Assembly: GCA_027919835.1 (NCBI GenBank) | Contig: JANVFP010000023.1 | Location: 1 to 64,000 of the forward strand | Source: Lentinula raphanica | Taxonomy: Eukaryota > Basidiomycota > Agaricomycetes > Agaricales > Omphalotaceae | Length of the DNA stretch: 64,000 bases | Direction of reading: 5' to 3' | In this document: piece by piece, positions 1-9,737 of the stretch | Layout: every line of letters starts with the position of its first letter | Position numbering within the stretch: position 1 is the first letter of the stretch | The notes under the pieces: generated by a model | Told to the model about the DNA's origin: nothing | The model's input: only the letters and a program-made list of their open reading frames with translations | Databases searched by the model: none | Position numbers and translations under genes: made by a program

Positions 1-27
1 TCATATCCTCATTAACGCATAGTTCAA

Positions 28-1362
28 ATGCATCATGATTTACCATCAGCAGGACATCCTGGTAGATGGAAAACCTATGAACTCGTTTCTCGAAACTATT
101 GGTGGCCAGGGATGTCAGTCTTTGTAAAAAATTATGTCTCAGGCTGTGATACTTGTCAGCGGATGAAAAATCGCTCACAACAGCCTTTTGGACCCTTACA
201 ACCTAATCGAGTACCAAATGGACCTTGGGAAATTATTTCCATAGACCTTATTACTCAATTACCACCATCTGGAAAGCACAATGCCATATGTGTTGTGGTA
301 GATCGCTTGACTAAGCGTGCACACTTCTTTGCAATCACAAATAATTTCACAGCCAAAGACTTAGCAAAGTTACTCTATGACAGGATATATCCACTACATG
401 GACTCCCATTGCAAATAATATCTGATAGAGGAACACAGTTTGCTGCTGAAGTTTTTCAAGAATGGTGCAGGCTACTTGGAATTGAATCTACTATGTCAAC
501 TGCCTATCATCCACAAACTGATGGACAAACAGAACGTGTTAACCAGATTTTGGAACAATACCTTCGGTGCTATGTTGACTATAATCTCAATGACTGGGCC
601 GATCTTCTAAGCACAGCAGAGTTTGCATACAGCAATCAAGCACATGAAGGTACCAAGGAGAGTCCCTTCTTCCTGGAATATGGTCGACATCCTCGTGCAG
701 GTCCTATGCTCATTAAAAATCAGGGATCCATTGATTTTAATGACATAATGCAACAAAGACTTGAAGCTCAAGAGCAAGCAAAAGCAGCTCTAAAGCTTGC
801 AGCTGAAAGAATGAAATGGTATTATGACAAAGGAGTTCAAAACATACCTTTTAAAGTTGGAGACAAGGTTCTATTGAATCTTAAAGACTATCAAACTACA
901 GAAAGAGCTCTCCAGCCAAGATTTGAAGGTCCATTTAAAATCATCAGAAAACTATCAGATGTGACCTTTGAACTAAAACTACCTCCAAAATACCGTGGGA
1001 TACATCCTGTTTTTCATGCTAGCAAGCTTGCCACCTATACAGAATCTACCATTCCAGGACAAAAGGCTCCTACTCCTGAAACCATAATAGTTGATGGAGA
1101 GGAAGAATGGGTAGTGGAGAAAATTTTACAACACCGAGTTCAGAGAAAGAGACTGGAATATCTGGTGAGATGGAAAGGTTTTACTCGAGATCATGATACT
1201 TGGGAACCTGCTGCAAATCTCAAAAATGCACCAGAGAAAATTCGAGAATATAAAAAACAGATTGATCATTCAATTGAAAGTGTGGAACTGGACATATTCT
1301 CAACGGAGCTCGAATCAGAAGAGGGGGTAATGTCACAGATTTCTCTCTATTCTCTACCTTAA
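28..1362 (+). CDS. Gypsy-type integrase with C-terminal chromodomain (partial polyprotein)
   Basis: This is the C-terminal portion of a Pol polyprotein; the true start lies outside the window, so the ATG at 28 is only the first in-frame Met. It begins with an HHCC zinc finger (H near residue 9, CDTCQRMK near 40-47). The rve integrase core follows: the first Asp in SIDLITQLP (about 71), the second in SDRGTQF (about 132) and the Glu in TDGQTERVNQ (about 165-173), giving the DDE catalytic triad. A GPF/SH3-like stretch is followed by a chromodomain at about 365-410 (EWVVEKILQHR, YLVRWKGF, DTWEP). Chromodomain integrases mark the chromovirus clade and are thought to steer insertion to particular chromatin. 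The frame is intact and its stop codon lies inside the LTR. Certain as a family; activity of the element is unknown. Confidence 0.93.
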   Translation: MHHDLPSAGHPGRWKTYELVSRNYWWPGMSVFVKNYVSGCDTCQRMKNRSQQPFGPLQPNRVPNGPWEIISIDLITQLPPSGKHNAICVVVDRLTKRAHFFAITNNFTAKDLAKLLYDRIYPLHGLPLQIISDRGTQFAAEVFQEWCRLLGIESTMSTAYHPQTDGQTERVNQILEQYLRCYVDYNLNDWADLLSTAEFAYSNQAHEGTKESPFFLEYGRHPRAGPMLIKNQGSIDFNDIMQQRLEAQEQAKAALKLAAERMKWYYDKGVQNIPFKVGDKVLLNLKDYQTTERALQPRFEGPFKIIRKLSDVTFELKLPPKYRGIHPVFHASKLATYTESTIPGQKAPTPETIIVDGEEEWVVEKILQHRVQRKRLEYLVRWKGFTRDHDTWEPAANLKNAPEKIREYKKQIDHSIESVELDIFSTELESEEGVMSQISLYSLP

Positions 1363-1802
1363 TCACTTATCTTATCTCCTATCTCTATCTTATCATATTA
1401 TCAGTAGTAGTTTATCATTTGATCATCTCTGTGCCATACATATTTTCATTTGTACAACCAGTGATGGGACATGCTTGCTCTGCACCATATCTACATTACA
1501 ACAGGTTGTCTTATGATGTAATAAGTGAAGCATCCACAGGATGACTTCATAGATGACTTCACCATGAATCATCCACAGTCTCCACAGGATGACTTCATAG
1601 ATGACTTCATGCATGACTTCACCATGAATCATAGTGACTTCATAAATGACTTCATGTAGCTCCAACTATGACATGAACTATGATATCATTAGATAGTAGC
1701 TCCACTCTAGAGTAGTATAAATACTCTCATGTATCTCTGGGATCCCCCAGATTCAAGAACATCTTTTATCCTCTTGTGATCAACTTGTGCTCATACTCTG
1801 TC
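1331..1802 (+). repeat. Probable 3' LTR of the gypsy element
   Basis: It starts with TGTCACAG immediately after the purine tract. It contains a TATA-like TATAAATA at 1716-1723, about where an LTR promoter would sit. The U3-like part carries two copies of a unit of about 40 bp (1533-1572 and 1581-1633, consensus TCCACAGGATGACTTCATAG then ATGACTTCACCATGAATCA), possibly an enhancer-type repeat. The 3' end is a guess, because the 5' LTR is not in the window for comparison. Confidence 0.6.
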
Positions 1803-1849
1803 ACTATCCCCAACCTTTGCAACTACAACTAGGTGAGTACTAAGTTGTG

Positions 1850-2450
1850 ATAAAGCTGCAATATTGCTAAAGCTATGAGTCAGGTTATATGTCAAGCTAT
1901 AGGCTGAGATATAGCTGAAGCTGCCATCTAGGGGGCCTGAAAGCAGCTTTTAATGGCTGAGGGCTCAGTACATTTTTCCTGATGTGTATGTCAAGATATA
2001 AGTTGAGCTATACATCAAGCTATAAGCGGAAATATTACTGAAGCTAAAAATCAAGTTATATGTCAAGCTACAGGTTGTGATATAGCTGGAGTTATAAGTT
2101 AAGCTATCTGTCAAGCTATCAGTTGAGATATAAGTTAGAATATATGTCAAGTTTTAGGCTGGGATATGAGTCAAGCTATAAGTCAGGTTATATGACAATC
2201 TATAGAGTGAGATATAGCAGGAGCTATAAGCTAAGATATATATTGAGATATATATTAAGTTATAAGCTGAGATATAACTGGAGCTGTCAATCAAGATATA
2301 TGTTGAGATATATGTTGAGTTAAAGTTGACCTATATTTTAAGCTATGTGTCAAGATATATGTCAAACTATAGGCTGAGATATATATTTCAAACTCTAAGT
2401 CAACCCGTAAGTCAACATATATGTTAAACTATAGATTGATATATTGATAT
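1850..2450. repeat. Degenerate short tandem repeat, units of about 11-12 bp
   Basis: About 600 bp are built from variants of TCAAGCTATAGG, CTGAGATATA and TCAAGATATATG arranged head to tail, many in a pairwise unit of 22-24 bp. Copies are diverged. Short ORFs here (for example 2123-2323) are repeat translations, not genes. The block joins the LTR on the left to the large inverted repeat on the right. Confidence 0.7.
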
Positions 2451-3622
2451 ATTGTAATTTTTTGTGTAACAACACAATTATTCTTTACCAAAGAACTTTG
2501 AAAATTTCATGATTCACAATGAATTCACAGAATAATCAAAAAAAAGTTGACTACAATACTGGAATATCAATATAAGTGACACAATATTCATTGAAATTAT
2601 AATGTACAGCAAGTAATTCACAAGATTATGTAAAGCAAAAAGTAAGTGGGAATATTTTCATTGATATTCCACAACAATACATGGAGAAAAAATCAATGCA
2701 AAAGTGATAAAGTAAGTACTGAGGTTTACATTGAAGTTTCAATATATACTGCTGAATATTAGTCAAGACAAAAATCAACTTGTAAATTGTACTATTTACA
2801 ATTCAACTTACATGTTGAGTTTCCATGTGAAAACCTTATTGTATGTTTAGTATATTTTTCAAAATTGACAACAGTTACAATACAATCTGTGTCAAAATTC
2901 ACACTGTATCCAAGTTTTCATAAGTTGCTCAGACTTATAGAAAACTTATGGAATATTTGTACAAAAGTATGATAATGCAAATTTTCTGATTATTGGAGAT
3001 TTTATAGTAAAATTTATACTAGACTTATCAATTAACATTGCCATAAAAATAAGTTTTATTCAATAAATTCACCATAAATTCTTTTGGGAGTTACCATTTT
3101 TATTGAATCAAAATTTTGTGTCTTTCTAACACAAGTTTACTGTTTCCTGTAAGTCTGCTGGCATGATGTGTGCATTTCAACCAAAATTATATGGTTACTG
3201 TCTTGTCCATCTTATAAAATTACACTAAACATACAATAAGTTTTTTCACATTGAAACTCAACATGTAAATTTAATTAACGATATTAGAACTTACAAACTT
3301 ATTTTTGTTGTGACTAATATTCAACAGTATATATTGAAGCTTCAATGTAAATCTCAGCACTTACTTTATCACTTACATATTGATTTTTTTTCCTTTTTTT
3401 GTTCTGTAATATCAATGAAAATATTTACACTTACTTTTCTCTTTACATAATCCAATAATTTTCTTGCTTCATATTATAATTTCAATGAATATTTTACCAC
3501 TTGTATTGATATTCCAATATTCTTCTCAATTCTTTCATTATTCTGTAAATTCATTGTGAATTATGAAATCTTCAATGTTTTTTCATAAAGAATAACTGTA
3601 TTATTACACAAGAGTTTACAAT
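2451..3622. repeat. Large imperfect inverted repeat (arms about 2451-2862 and 3214-3622)
   Basis: The right arm is the reverse complement of the left arm over about 410 bp, with scattered mismatches and small indels. Anchors that pair: ATTGTAATTTTTTGTGTAA (2451) with the block ending at 3622, AATATTAGTCAAGACAAAAA (about 2755) with about 3310-3330, and TTGTATGTTTAG (about 2839) with about 3224-3236. The loop is about 350 bp. No reading frame of note exists in arms or loop. It resembles a foldback element or two head-to-head copies of an unidentified repeat. Confidence 0.75.
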
Positions 3623-4559
3623 GAATAATATATATAATAGTTCAATGTCAATACTGCTACTTACATGGATATTATCAATGTTGGGAAAGAAAATGTAAAA
3701 GAAATCATTTACATAGAAATTAGATAAGATTTATACATAAATTATTCTATAGTAAATTCATTGTAAGCATCAAAATTATTCTTTGTTTTATTTATATAAG
3801 TATATAGTAAATCTTGTGACATTTCATATAACATTTATATTATTTTTGAAACAACTTTCTTGAAAATTACAGAGATGGAATATATGTATAAGCTTAATGT
3901 AAATTACCAGAATTGCAATTGGATTACAGATTGTTCAAATTTTTTAGCTAATATCTGTATGTATTCTGTATGAAACAAAATTTACTAAGCATACATGGAT
4001 TAATGATGTTTTTGAAAGTTATTGGAACTTTTCACTGTTTGTCTTATTATTTATACATTATCTCTTTTTCAAAAACTCACTGTAAATTTTTATACTTAGG
4101 ATAGTATTACACAATGCCCAAAAAAAATGCCTATACTATGTAAGATTTTGGTAAGTTACAAAACTTTCAAAACAATTATTTAAAAATCTGATCATGATAA
4201 ATTCATCAAAAATTCATTGTAGTTGCCAATATTTACGTACTTTTCCACCCAGTGTCGAAGTGGCGGACCAGTGGCAGCAGACCATCTTACTCAAATCATA
4301 TTACATGATGCAATATAAAACTTCCCAAAAGGGCAAGATTGCAGAATTTTTCGACATTTGAGCACCACAAAACCCTCCTCTAAAGAGTCGGAGATCCGAT
4401 GAATCGTAACCAGTCCAGTCTATAAACCAACGAAAGACCTTATATCCGAATCCGAATATACAATGATCATAACCATGAAACTAGAAATGGAGCAAGATAA
4501 CGCGGGTACCGATATTCTGTCAATACGGCCCCAAAACAACAACTAAAGGCGATATCACA
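3623..4559. other. AT-rich repeat flank, then host intergenic DNA
   Basis: Up to about 4235 the sequence stays very AT-rich with no coding signal and is probably still transposon-derived. From about 4240 the composition turns to that of the host genes. 4240-4559 is the 3' flank of the SH3 gene. I see no RNA gene here. Confidence 0.5.
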
Positions 4560-5561
4560 TTAGAATATCGAGTTCACGACGTCAGCACCAATCGCCGACC
4601 CAGCACCGAAGCCGAGGCCTCCAACAGCAGCAGTGGCCAGCTAATGATGAGATTGATCAATCATTGCAGGCGCCGTAGTCAAAAAACGAAAAGATACCCA
4701 CTGTATTTCCCATTCCACCGAATTTGCTTTTCTTAGGTTGCTCCACTGGTGCAGGTGGCGCTGAAGCGGACATCACGACTGGCCCGGGCGGTGGAGGACC
4801 AGGAGGTGCGTATGGGTACGGGCTGTATCCTTGAGGTGGAGGCGGAGACTGATAATATCCTGAAGGAGGCGGACCGTACCCATTGGGGCCAGGTCCCGGA
4901 GGCCCTGTTGGTGGAGCATAGCTATAAGTCGGATTCGGCGCAGCAGGCGATCCGAGAGGTCTAGAGTCTGAATAATTATAAGACGAGTCGTTATTGTTTG
5001 GCTTGTAAGCAGAGTTGCTCCGGGCGACTGGGGATGGCGGAGGACGGTTAAGAGGTGATGATGGAGGAAGCTTTTCAACATAGGTAGCAGGGAAGAGGCC
5101 TTCGCGGCCCTTGAACCTTCCAGTCCACCAGTCAGGGTTAGTTTCCTGTACAATTTCTATGATATCCCCAGCGCGGAACGAAAGGTCTTGAGGATCCTAC
5201 AGTACTCAGTACTTCAATTCTCAGTCGTCAGAAGAGCGTTATTTGTACTCACCTCTCCCCCTTCGTTATACCCCCACAGGGCCTTCGCCTTAACAACAGA
5301 AACTGGTGTAGGAGGATAATCCCGAGTGCCATAAGCAACTGGCGGCGGTGGAGAGCTTGGCCCAGTAATGTGGATATTGGAAGCTTGCTCTGAGAGCGCT
5401 GTTACAGGGTCTGGAATACTAGGTCCAGCATTTGGCAATCTATCGAGTATTTCCCGCCCGACATTAGGTGCGATTTGATGCTGAGAGATTAGAAAAGATA
5501 TATTGCTTCTTGTTTGAGCAATAAGATGTTGTACGAGTGCTTCTGAGTCAACAGGGAGCAT
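4560..5561 (-). CDS. SH3-domain protein of the Lsb1/Pin3 type
   Basis: Three exons: 5253-5561, 4702-5196 and 4560-4640, joined in phase 0, giving 294 aa. The N-terminal part starts with MLPVDSEALVQHLIAQTRSN, a helical region as in yeast Lsb1/Pin3. An SH3 domain (about residues 92-148) spans the first intron: ALWGYNEGGE, then DLSFRAGDIIEI, NPDWWTGR and GLFPATYVEKL. A long proline-, tyrosine- and glycine-rich tail follows. The end, GAGSAIGADVVNSIF, matches the conserved C-terminus of yeast Lsb1/Lsb2 and fixes the last short exon. Such proteins bind the WASP homolog Las17 through SH3 and act in cortical actin and endocytosis. Role inferred from the family. It is divergently transcribed from the gene at 5812, with a spacer of about 250 bp. 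Confidence 0.85.
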
Positions 5562-5811
5562 AAGTTCTGCGTAGTTTTGAAGCTGGTTGCTTGATGAGAG
5601 TTGGGTGCAAACTTAGCTGTTGAGCCTTGGCCCGGGGCCGTCGACCTTGAATGGAGTTTGAGTGACGTTTATCATGATCGGAGTCGGCATGAGCGGCAGA
5701 CGCATTTTTTGCTTACAAACTGTATCACGAAGCGTGCCGGAGTACGGCTTTCATCTGGCCGCTTCGGCAATCGTTGTTTTCTGTCTGCAACCGTCAGCAC
5801 TCTCGCCTTGC

Positions 5812-6630
5812 ATGCTTTCTAGAGAGCAGATCTTCGCGCATCTCTCAATAACACCGCAATGCCAAGGTCTTGAGGAACAACCATCTGCATCCGATGAACG
5901 TCTCAAGCTTCGAACTGTTCTTCTATCTTCGAGTGACGATTCTCAAATCTCATTAATCCTGTCTACTCCGCTCGGTGTTCATCTTGCATACGGACTCGCA
6001 TACACAACAGGATCTGCTCTGGGTTCTATTCCACCTACTGAAGAGGAATGCTTGGCTGCCTTTACGACACCCAATAAGGTCAAGCTCACGGCTGGGGCCC
6101 GAGCCTGGTCTAAGCACGCCCATCGATCACTCATTGATGCTGAAGACGATTCTGTTGGCTCTCCACCGTCTGATTCTCGACAAAAGACCCTATCCGAAAC
6201 TTTACACCAAGTACCAGCTGTATCCAATGCAGGAGCGAAACGGAAGAAGGAGGCTGCTCCTACTGGCTGGTGGGGAACCCCTTCCGGTCCTGTATCTGTC
6301 ATCAATGAAAGAGCCTTGGATCTTTTCTGGAAAATCTTCACTACTGCGACATGGAGAAATCTTCATTGGCTACCGTACTCGGTGCTGGTTTATGAGATCC
6401 GCGTACCGGAAGGCTACGGAATGAGGTGGTCTCAGGATCGTTCAGATGGAAGATGCGACGAAAACGGCAAAAGCATGCACTTATCATCGGACGAGGACAG
6501 CTCGCTCGGGACAAACTCAGGAGCATTCAAACAAGCTGCGGTAGAAAGCTCAGCGCCATGGGTTTTTCGGGGATTCGTTGAACCTATGATGGAAAACGGA
6601 CATGAACGTGGTTGGAGGCATGCCCCCTGA
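5812..6630 (+). CDS. Conserved fungal protein of unknown function
   Basis: Single-exon frame of 272 aa starting at MLSREQIFAHLS; an upstream in-frame ATG at 5662 would add 50 unlikely residues. Recognisable blocks are a Gly/Ala-rich segment near 55-75, GWWGTPSGP near 160, a basic/aromatic stretch near 180-195, GYGMRWSQD near 203-211, and a C-terminal block with PWVFRGFVEPMMENGHERGWRH. The GYGxRW and FRGFxEP...GHexGWxH pattern looks like a family I believe is widespread in fungi, but I know no function for it. There is no signal peptide or membrane segment. It shares a promoter region with the divergent SH3 gene. Confidence 0.72.
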   Translation: MLSREQIFAHLSITPQCQGLEEQPSASDERLKLRTVLLSSSDDSQISLILSTPLGVHLAYGLAYTTGSALGSIPPTEEECLAAFTTPNKVKLTAGARAWSKHAHRSLIDAEDDSVGSPPSDSRQKTLSETLHQVPAVSNAGAKRKKEAAPTGWWGTPSGPVSVINERALDLFWKIFTTATWRNLHWLPYSVLVYEIRVPEGYGMRWSQDRSDGRCDENGKSMHLSSDEDSSLGTNSGAFKQAAVESSAPWVFRGFVEPMMENGHERGWRHAP

Positions 6631-8128
6631 TGCAGCCTGGTACTGGCTTCGAGGCCTGAGATCTTATGCATAAAGTGAAGCCAAACGCCAATGATGATAA
6701 CATCGCATGTCGTGAAACAATTCAATTAGATGGACTCTCTCGTATAAACCAAAGTATGTCCTTGTTCTTGACTTGGTTCTCACTGTCTAAATCTACTCCC
6801 CTGTAAACAGAGACAAAGACTTCACCTACGGTCTTGACACGGCATGCCTTGTAAAACCTATGGTAGAAAGGGTTGGTTCAATGATCGTCGTTCTCATCCA
6901 CCCTACTATTGGCACTTCGTATCACTGCCGTTATCCATCGCGTTCGCCAGATGTATGCTCCTTCCCCACATCCCGTCGAAAACACATCAAACACTATCCA
7001 TCTGTCGACTGCTGGTTTTGATCATCGAAATACATCTCCGTTGCCGAACTGCACCGTGTACACAATACGAGTCGTTCCCATACATACTCAACGCCCCTGT
7101 GATCAGGAATAACGCGAGGGAAAGCTGTTAGCTGCTGTTAGATCAAAATCCGATGTTTCAAAATTAGCCATCTTCAACGCGGCACTCTCGATGCTTCACT
7201 TTCTCCGAGTTGGCGTCTATGCTTAGCGCCCTGGTTTCTCGAATGATGTCGATGATCAATGATTCGTTATTTGGCAGTCCAGGAATACGGTGCAACATAT
7301 CGCTGCGATTGGTAGATTGTAAAACAGGGCGAGGAAAAATCGTTAGACTGAAACGCGGCGCTCTTGATGCTTCGTACTCTCTCCCGAGTTGGCGTCTACA
7401 GTTGACGCCCCAGAGGTCTTCTCTTTGGACTCGAATGATGATGAACGATTCAGTATCTAGCGGTCCAGGATCTGAGGATATGGAATCTGCTACACGGTAG
7501 CATTTGGCAGAAGGCTAGAATATCACGAAGGAAGCCAGGAACTCATTGCGCAGCTGGAAGGTTGGCCAAAAATAAGTACTGTTGGGAATGAAATCAAAAC
7601 TTCGCCGTTATGCATGCATCAGATCACAATCGCGCGAAGTAAGCCTGCCGTGTTCATCCTTCGCGAGTCAAGGAGCCGAAAGGTTCGATATTGAGCATCA
7701 TGATACAAACGCTGTCGCTGATTTGGAACATGGTTGGATGAAATAGAACAAAGGACTGAAAATTTCCGAATAGAGTCATTCCAAGTCCATCGATAAGCAC
7801 TGCTTGAAGTCAAAGGAAAATGAGGAGCTAGCCGGGCTTCTTGTTTTGTCTGGTCGTTGATTGCGAGCCTCTGCGCAAATGCTGCGCTTATTGTAATGGG
7901 TGCTTCTACTACGTAGGGTTCTGGGATCCCTTCATCCAAGATGGATGGATAAGCTTTGTGTTCTATTGTTTCCGGTCCCATGCATTCAAATCATGTTGCT
8001 TTATCTCTCTTAGCTGCGGCTCTCTTCACATTCGCTACTTAAGCCGAGTTACTCGAGCAGTTCCAATGGTCATCGTACTCAACGATACTAAACAGCAGTG
8101 CTACCTTCAGAGCTTGCGTGTATTCACC
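6631..8128. other. Long intergenic region with a diverged direct duplication
   Basis: No convincing gene in about 1.5 kb. A segment of about 95-100 bp occurs twice in direct orientation (7172-7265 and 7348-7451), both with a core like GAGTTGGCGTCTA and a following TCGAATGATG. Several ORFs of 60-120 codons on both strands have no recognisable motif. The longest, minus-strand 7619-7981 (120 codons from an ATG), reads smoothly but cannot be identified. The 3' UTR of the gene ending at 6630 must lie here. Confidence 0.5.
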
Positions 8129-9261
8129 ATGAACGGAACTCAGAATATGGCACCACCTCTTCCGCAAATCGAAAGCAATCAAGAACTGACATTGGCCGTA
8201 TACATGCATCATAGCCTTAATCCTGCCAACTCCGACACAAACCAGAATGGTGAACGTCTAGCTGAGCTAGGGGAGCAGGTGATATCGAGTCAACTTTTGT
8301 CAAGGTTCATCTTATCATTCAAAACGAATCTCAAAATTTCCAGGTTTTGAACCTCGTTATCACGAATTACCTGTTCGAAAAGAAGGAGGTGCTCAATATT
8401 GCGCTCAATGCCCAAACCATTCGTGTAAGTCAAGATGATCTTTCAGTTGCGATCCCCATCATGATTCACTCTTGATCCTGGTAGGATAAAAGAGATTTTT
8501 ATCTCGGCAGGGATGAAACAATCTTGAAGTGGCTCGATTTATACAGACTGAAATCAAAGTTACGCGTCGCGGCGTCAAATATAGATATCATGAACAACTC
8601 GAAGGTAAGCCCAACCATACTCCTCTGTGAGATTTTTACAAAGGAAATTCTTACAGGAAATGAAGCGATACTTTTTCACCTATGTTGGGGCTGCCTTCAT
8701 CTGCCACGATCTTCCGACCATTCAGGATTGGATCACTCGCCTGATCGATCCCAATGCGGGTTCATCTTCAGCTTCGCATAATTCTGACTACACGTCTACT
8801 TCTCAAAGCATTACCCCGACGCCTGATATGCCCCCGGGTTATATTACACATAATAGTACGGATGTCCCTCCGTACTCTTCTAGTACATCTCCAAACTCCA
8901 CCACTTCAGCAAACTCACGTATAAACACTTCATTGATAACATTGGCTTTAGTCAATGAAGCAGCCGCAAAACGACATGTAGGGATTGAATATCCACCTGT
9001 CAAGGAGGGTCTTGACCATATGCCAAGCTGGACCGTACGTTGTGTTAGTGAGTACTGGGGAGTTTATAAAATATACAAAGGGTCTGACATTCGTAATGTC
9101 GCTAGTTGACGGGCAAGAACGAGGCATTGGAAAGGCACCAAGTCAGAAAGTTGCTAAGCTGGAGGCAGCGCAAAAAGCGTATGTATCATGTTGCATACAT
9201 ACTACAAGTCTGGCTATGGTTGATTTCATTCAATAGATATCTCAACATGGGTTGGAGTTGA
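8129..9261 (+). CDS. RNase III-like domain plus double-stranded RNA-binding domain protein
   Basis: Six exons: 8129-8278, 8344-8424, 8485-8604, 8657-9047, 9106-9178 and 9237-9261, with consistent phases, giving 279 aa. The N-terminal half is an RNase III fold (about 15-135): ELTLAVYMHHSLN, GERLAELGEQVLNLVIT, then helices ending in FFTYVGAAFICHDLPTIQDW. The family signature ERLxxLGDxVL reads ERLAELGEQVL here, so the catalytic Asp is Glu. A low-complexity Ser/Thr linker follows. The C-terminus is a dsRBD: SWTVRCVIDGQERGIGK, SQKVAKLEAAQKAYLNMGW. The form recalls mitochondrial ribosomal RNase III-like proteins (mL44/MRPL3 type), where the nuclease is inactive. RNA binding is likely; cleavage activity is doubtful. 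Confidence 0.8.
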
Positions 9262-9737
9262 TGATCATTGGCATCAGTCACGGTCACAGTGACAGCACGC
9301 TGAACACTGGAACAACTACGACGAAATCTCGAATAGCATTCCACTATTACCCTTCCTAAGTCTTGAAGTTGTTCGTATCATCTTAGTTATCGTACTTGTA
9401 GTTCTTCAAATAAGTTCTTGTCGATATGTCGTGCTTGTCTCTTTGCCTTATCATCTGAGCCATTCTGTTGGATCTCAAGAAGCATATCTCACAAGCAGAA
9501 TTCGGAATTCCGATGAGCTGAATCCAGCGGAGATGATTTTTGAGCCCATGGTTTGAAGTTGGTTAGGGGTCAATTATAGCCAAAATAAGCCATCCCACGC
9601 CGGAAGTTGTTTTGCCACGTTTGTTCTCGATTACTTTTATCCTTCTTCAAAGTTGTAACCTGGTTTCAACCCTCTCCGTATCATTATACCCGTCCTTAAC
9701 TTTTGCTCGTCTCTTCTGCAGCTTCCTGCTCACAAAA
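9262..9737. other. Intergenic region before the GGA gene
   Basis: No ORF with coding character. It holds the 3' flank of the RNase III-like gene and the promoter of the GGA gene; pyrimidine-rich tracts around 9640-9730 are typical of fungal promoters. Confidence 0.5.

Larger units (their letters stand above)
1..1802 (+). mobile_element. Ty3/gypsy (chromovirus-type) LTR retrotransposon, 3' part, truncated by window edge
   Basis: The left edge holds the 3' end of an LTR retrotransposon. An integrase-chromodomain reading frame (28-1362) runs into a purine tract (AGAAGAGGGGG, about 1317-1327), followed directly by TGTCACAG, the expected start of a 3' LTR. The usual gag, protease, reverse transcriptase and RNase H regions would lie left of the window. 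The right boundary is uncertain; I place it near a TGTCA at about 1802. The coding part is uninterrupted, so this copy may be fairly young. Base composition is clearly more AT-rich than in the host genes from about 4240 on. Confidence 0.85.

Noticed and set aside
2123..2323. 66-codon ORF in the left repeat block
   Set aside because: It is a translation of the 11-12 bp tandem repeat (YKLRYxLSYKLRY pattern) with no gene context.
4773..5153. 126-codon minus-strand ORF inside the SH3 gene
   Set aside because: It is a shadow frame; the SH3 and C-terminal motifs read in the other frame once the two introns are removed.
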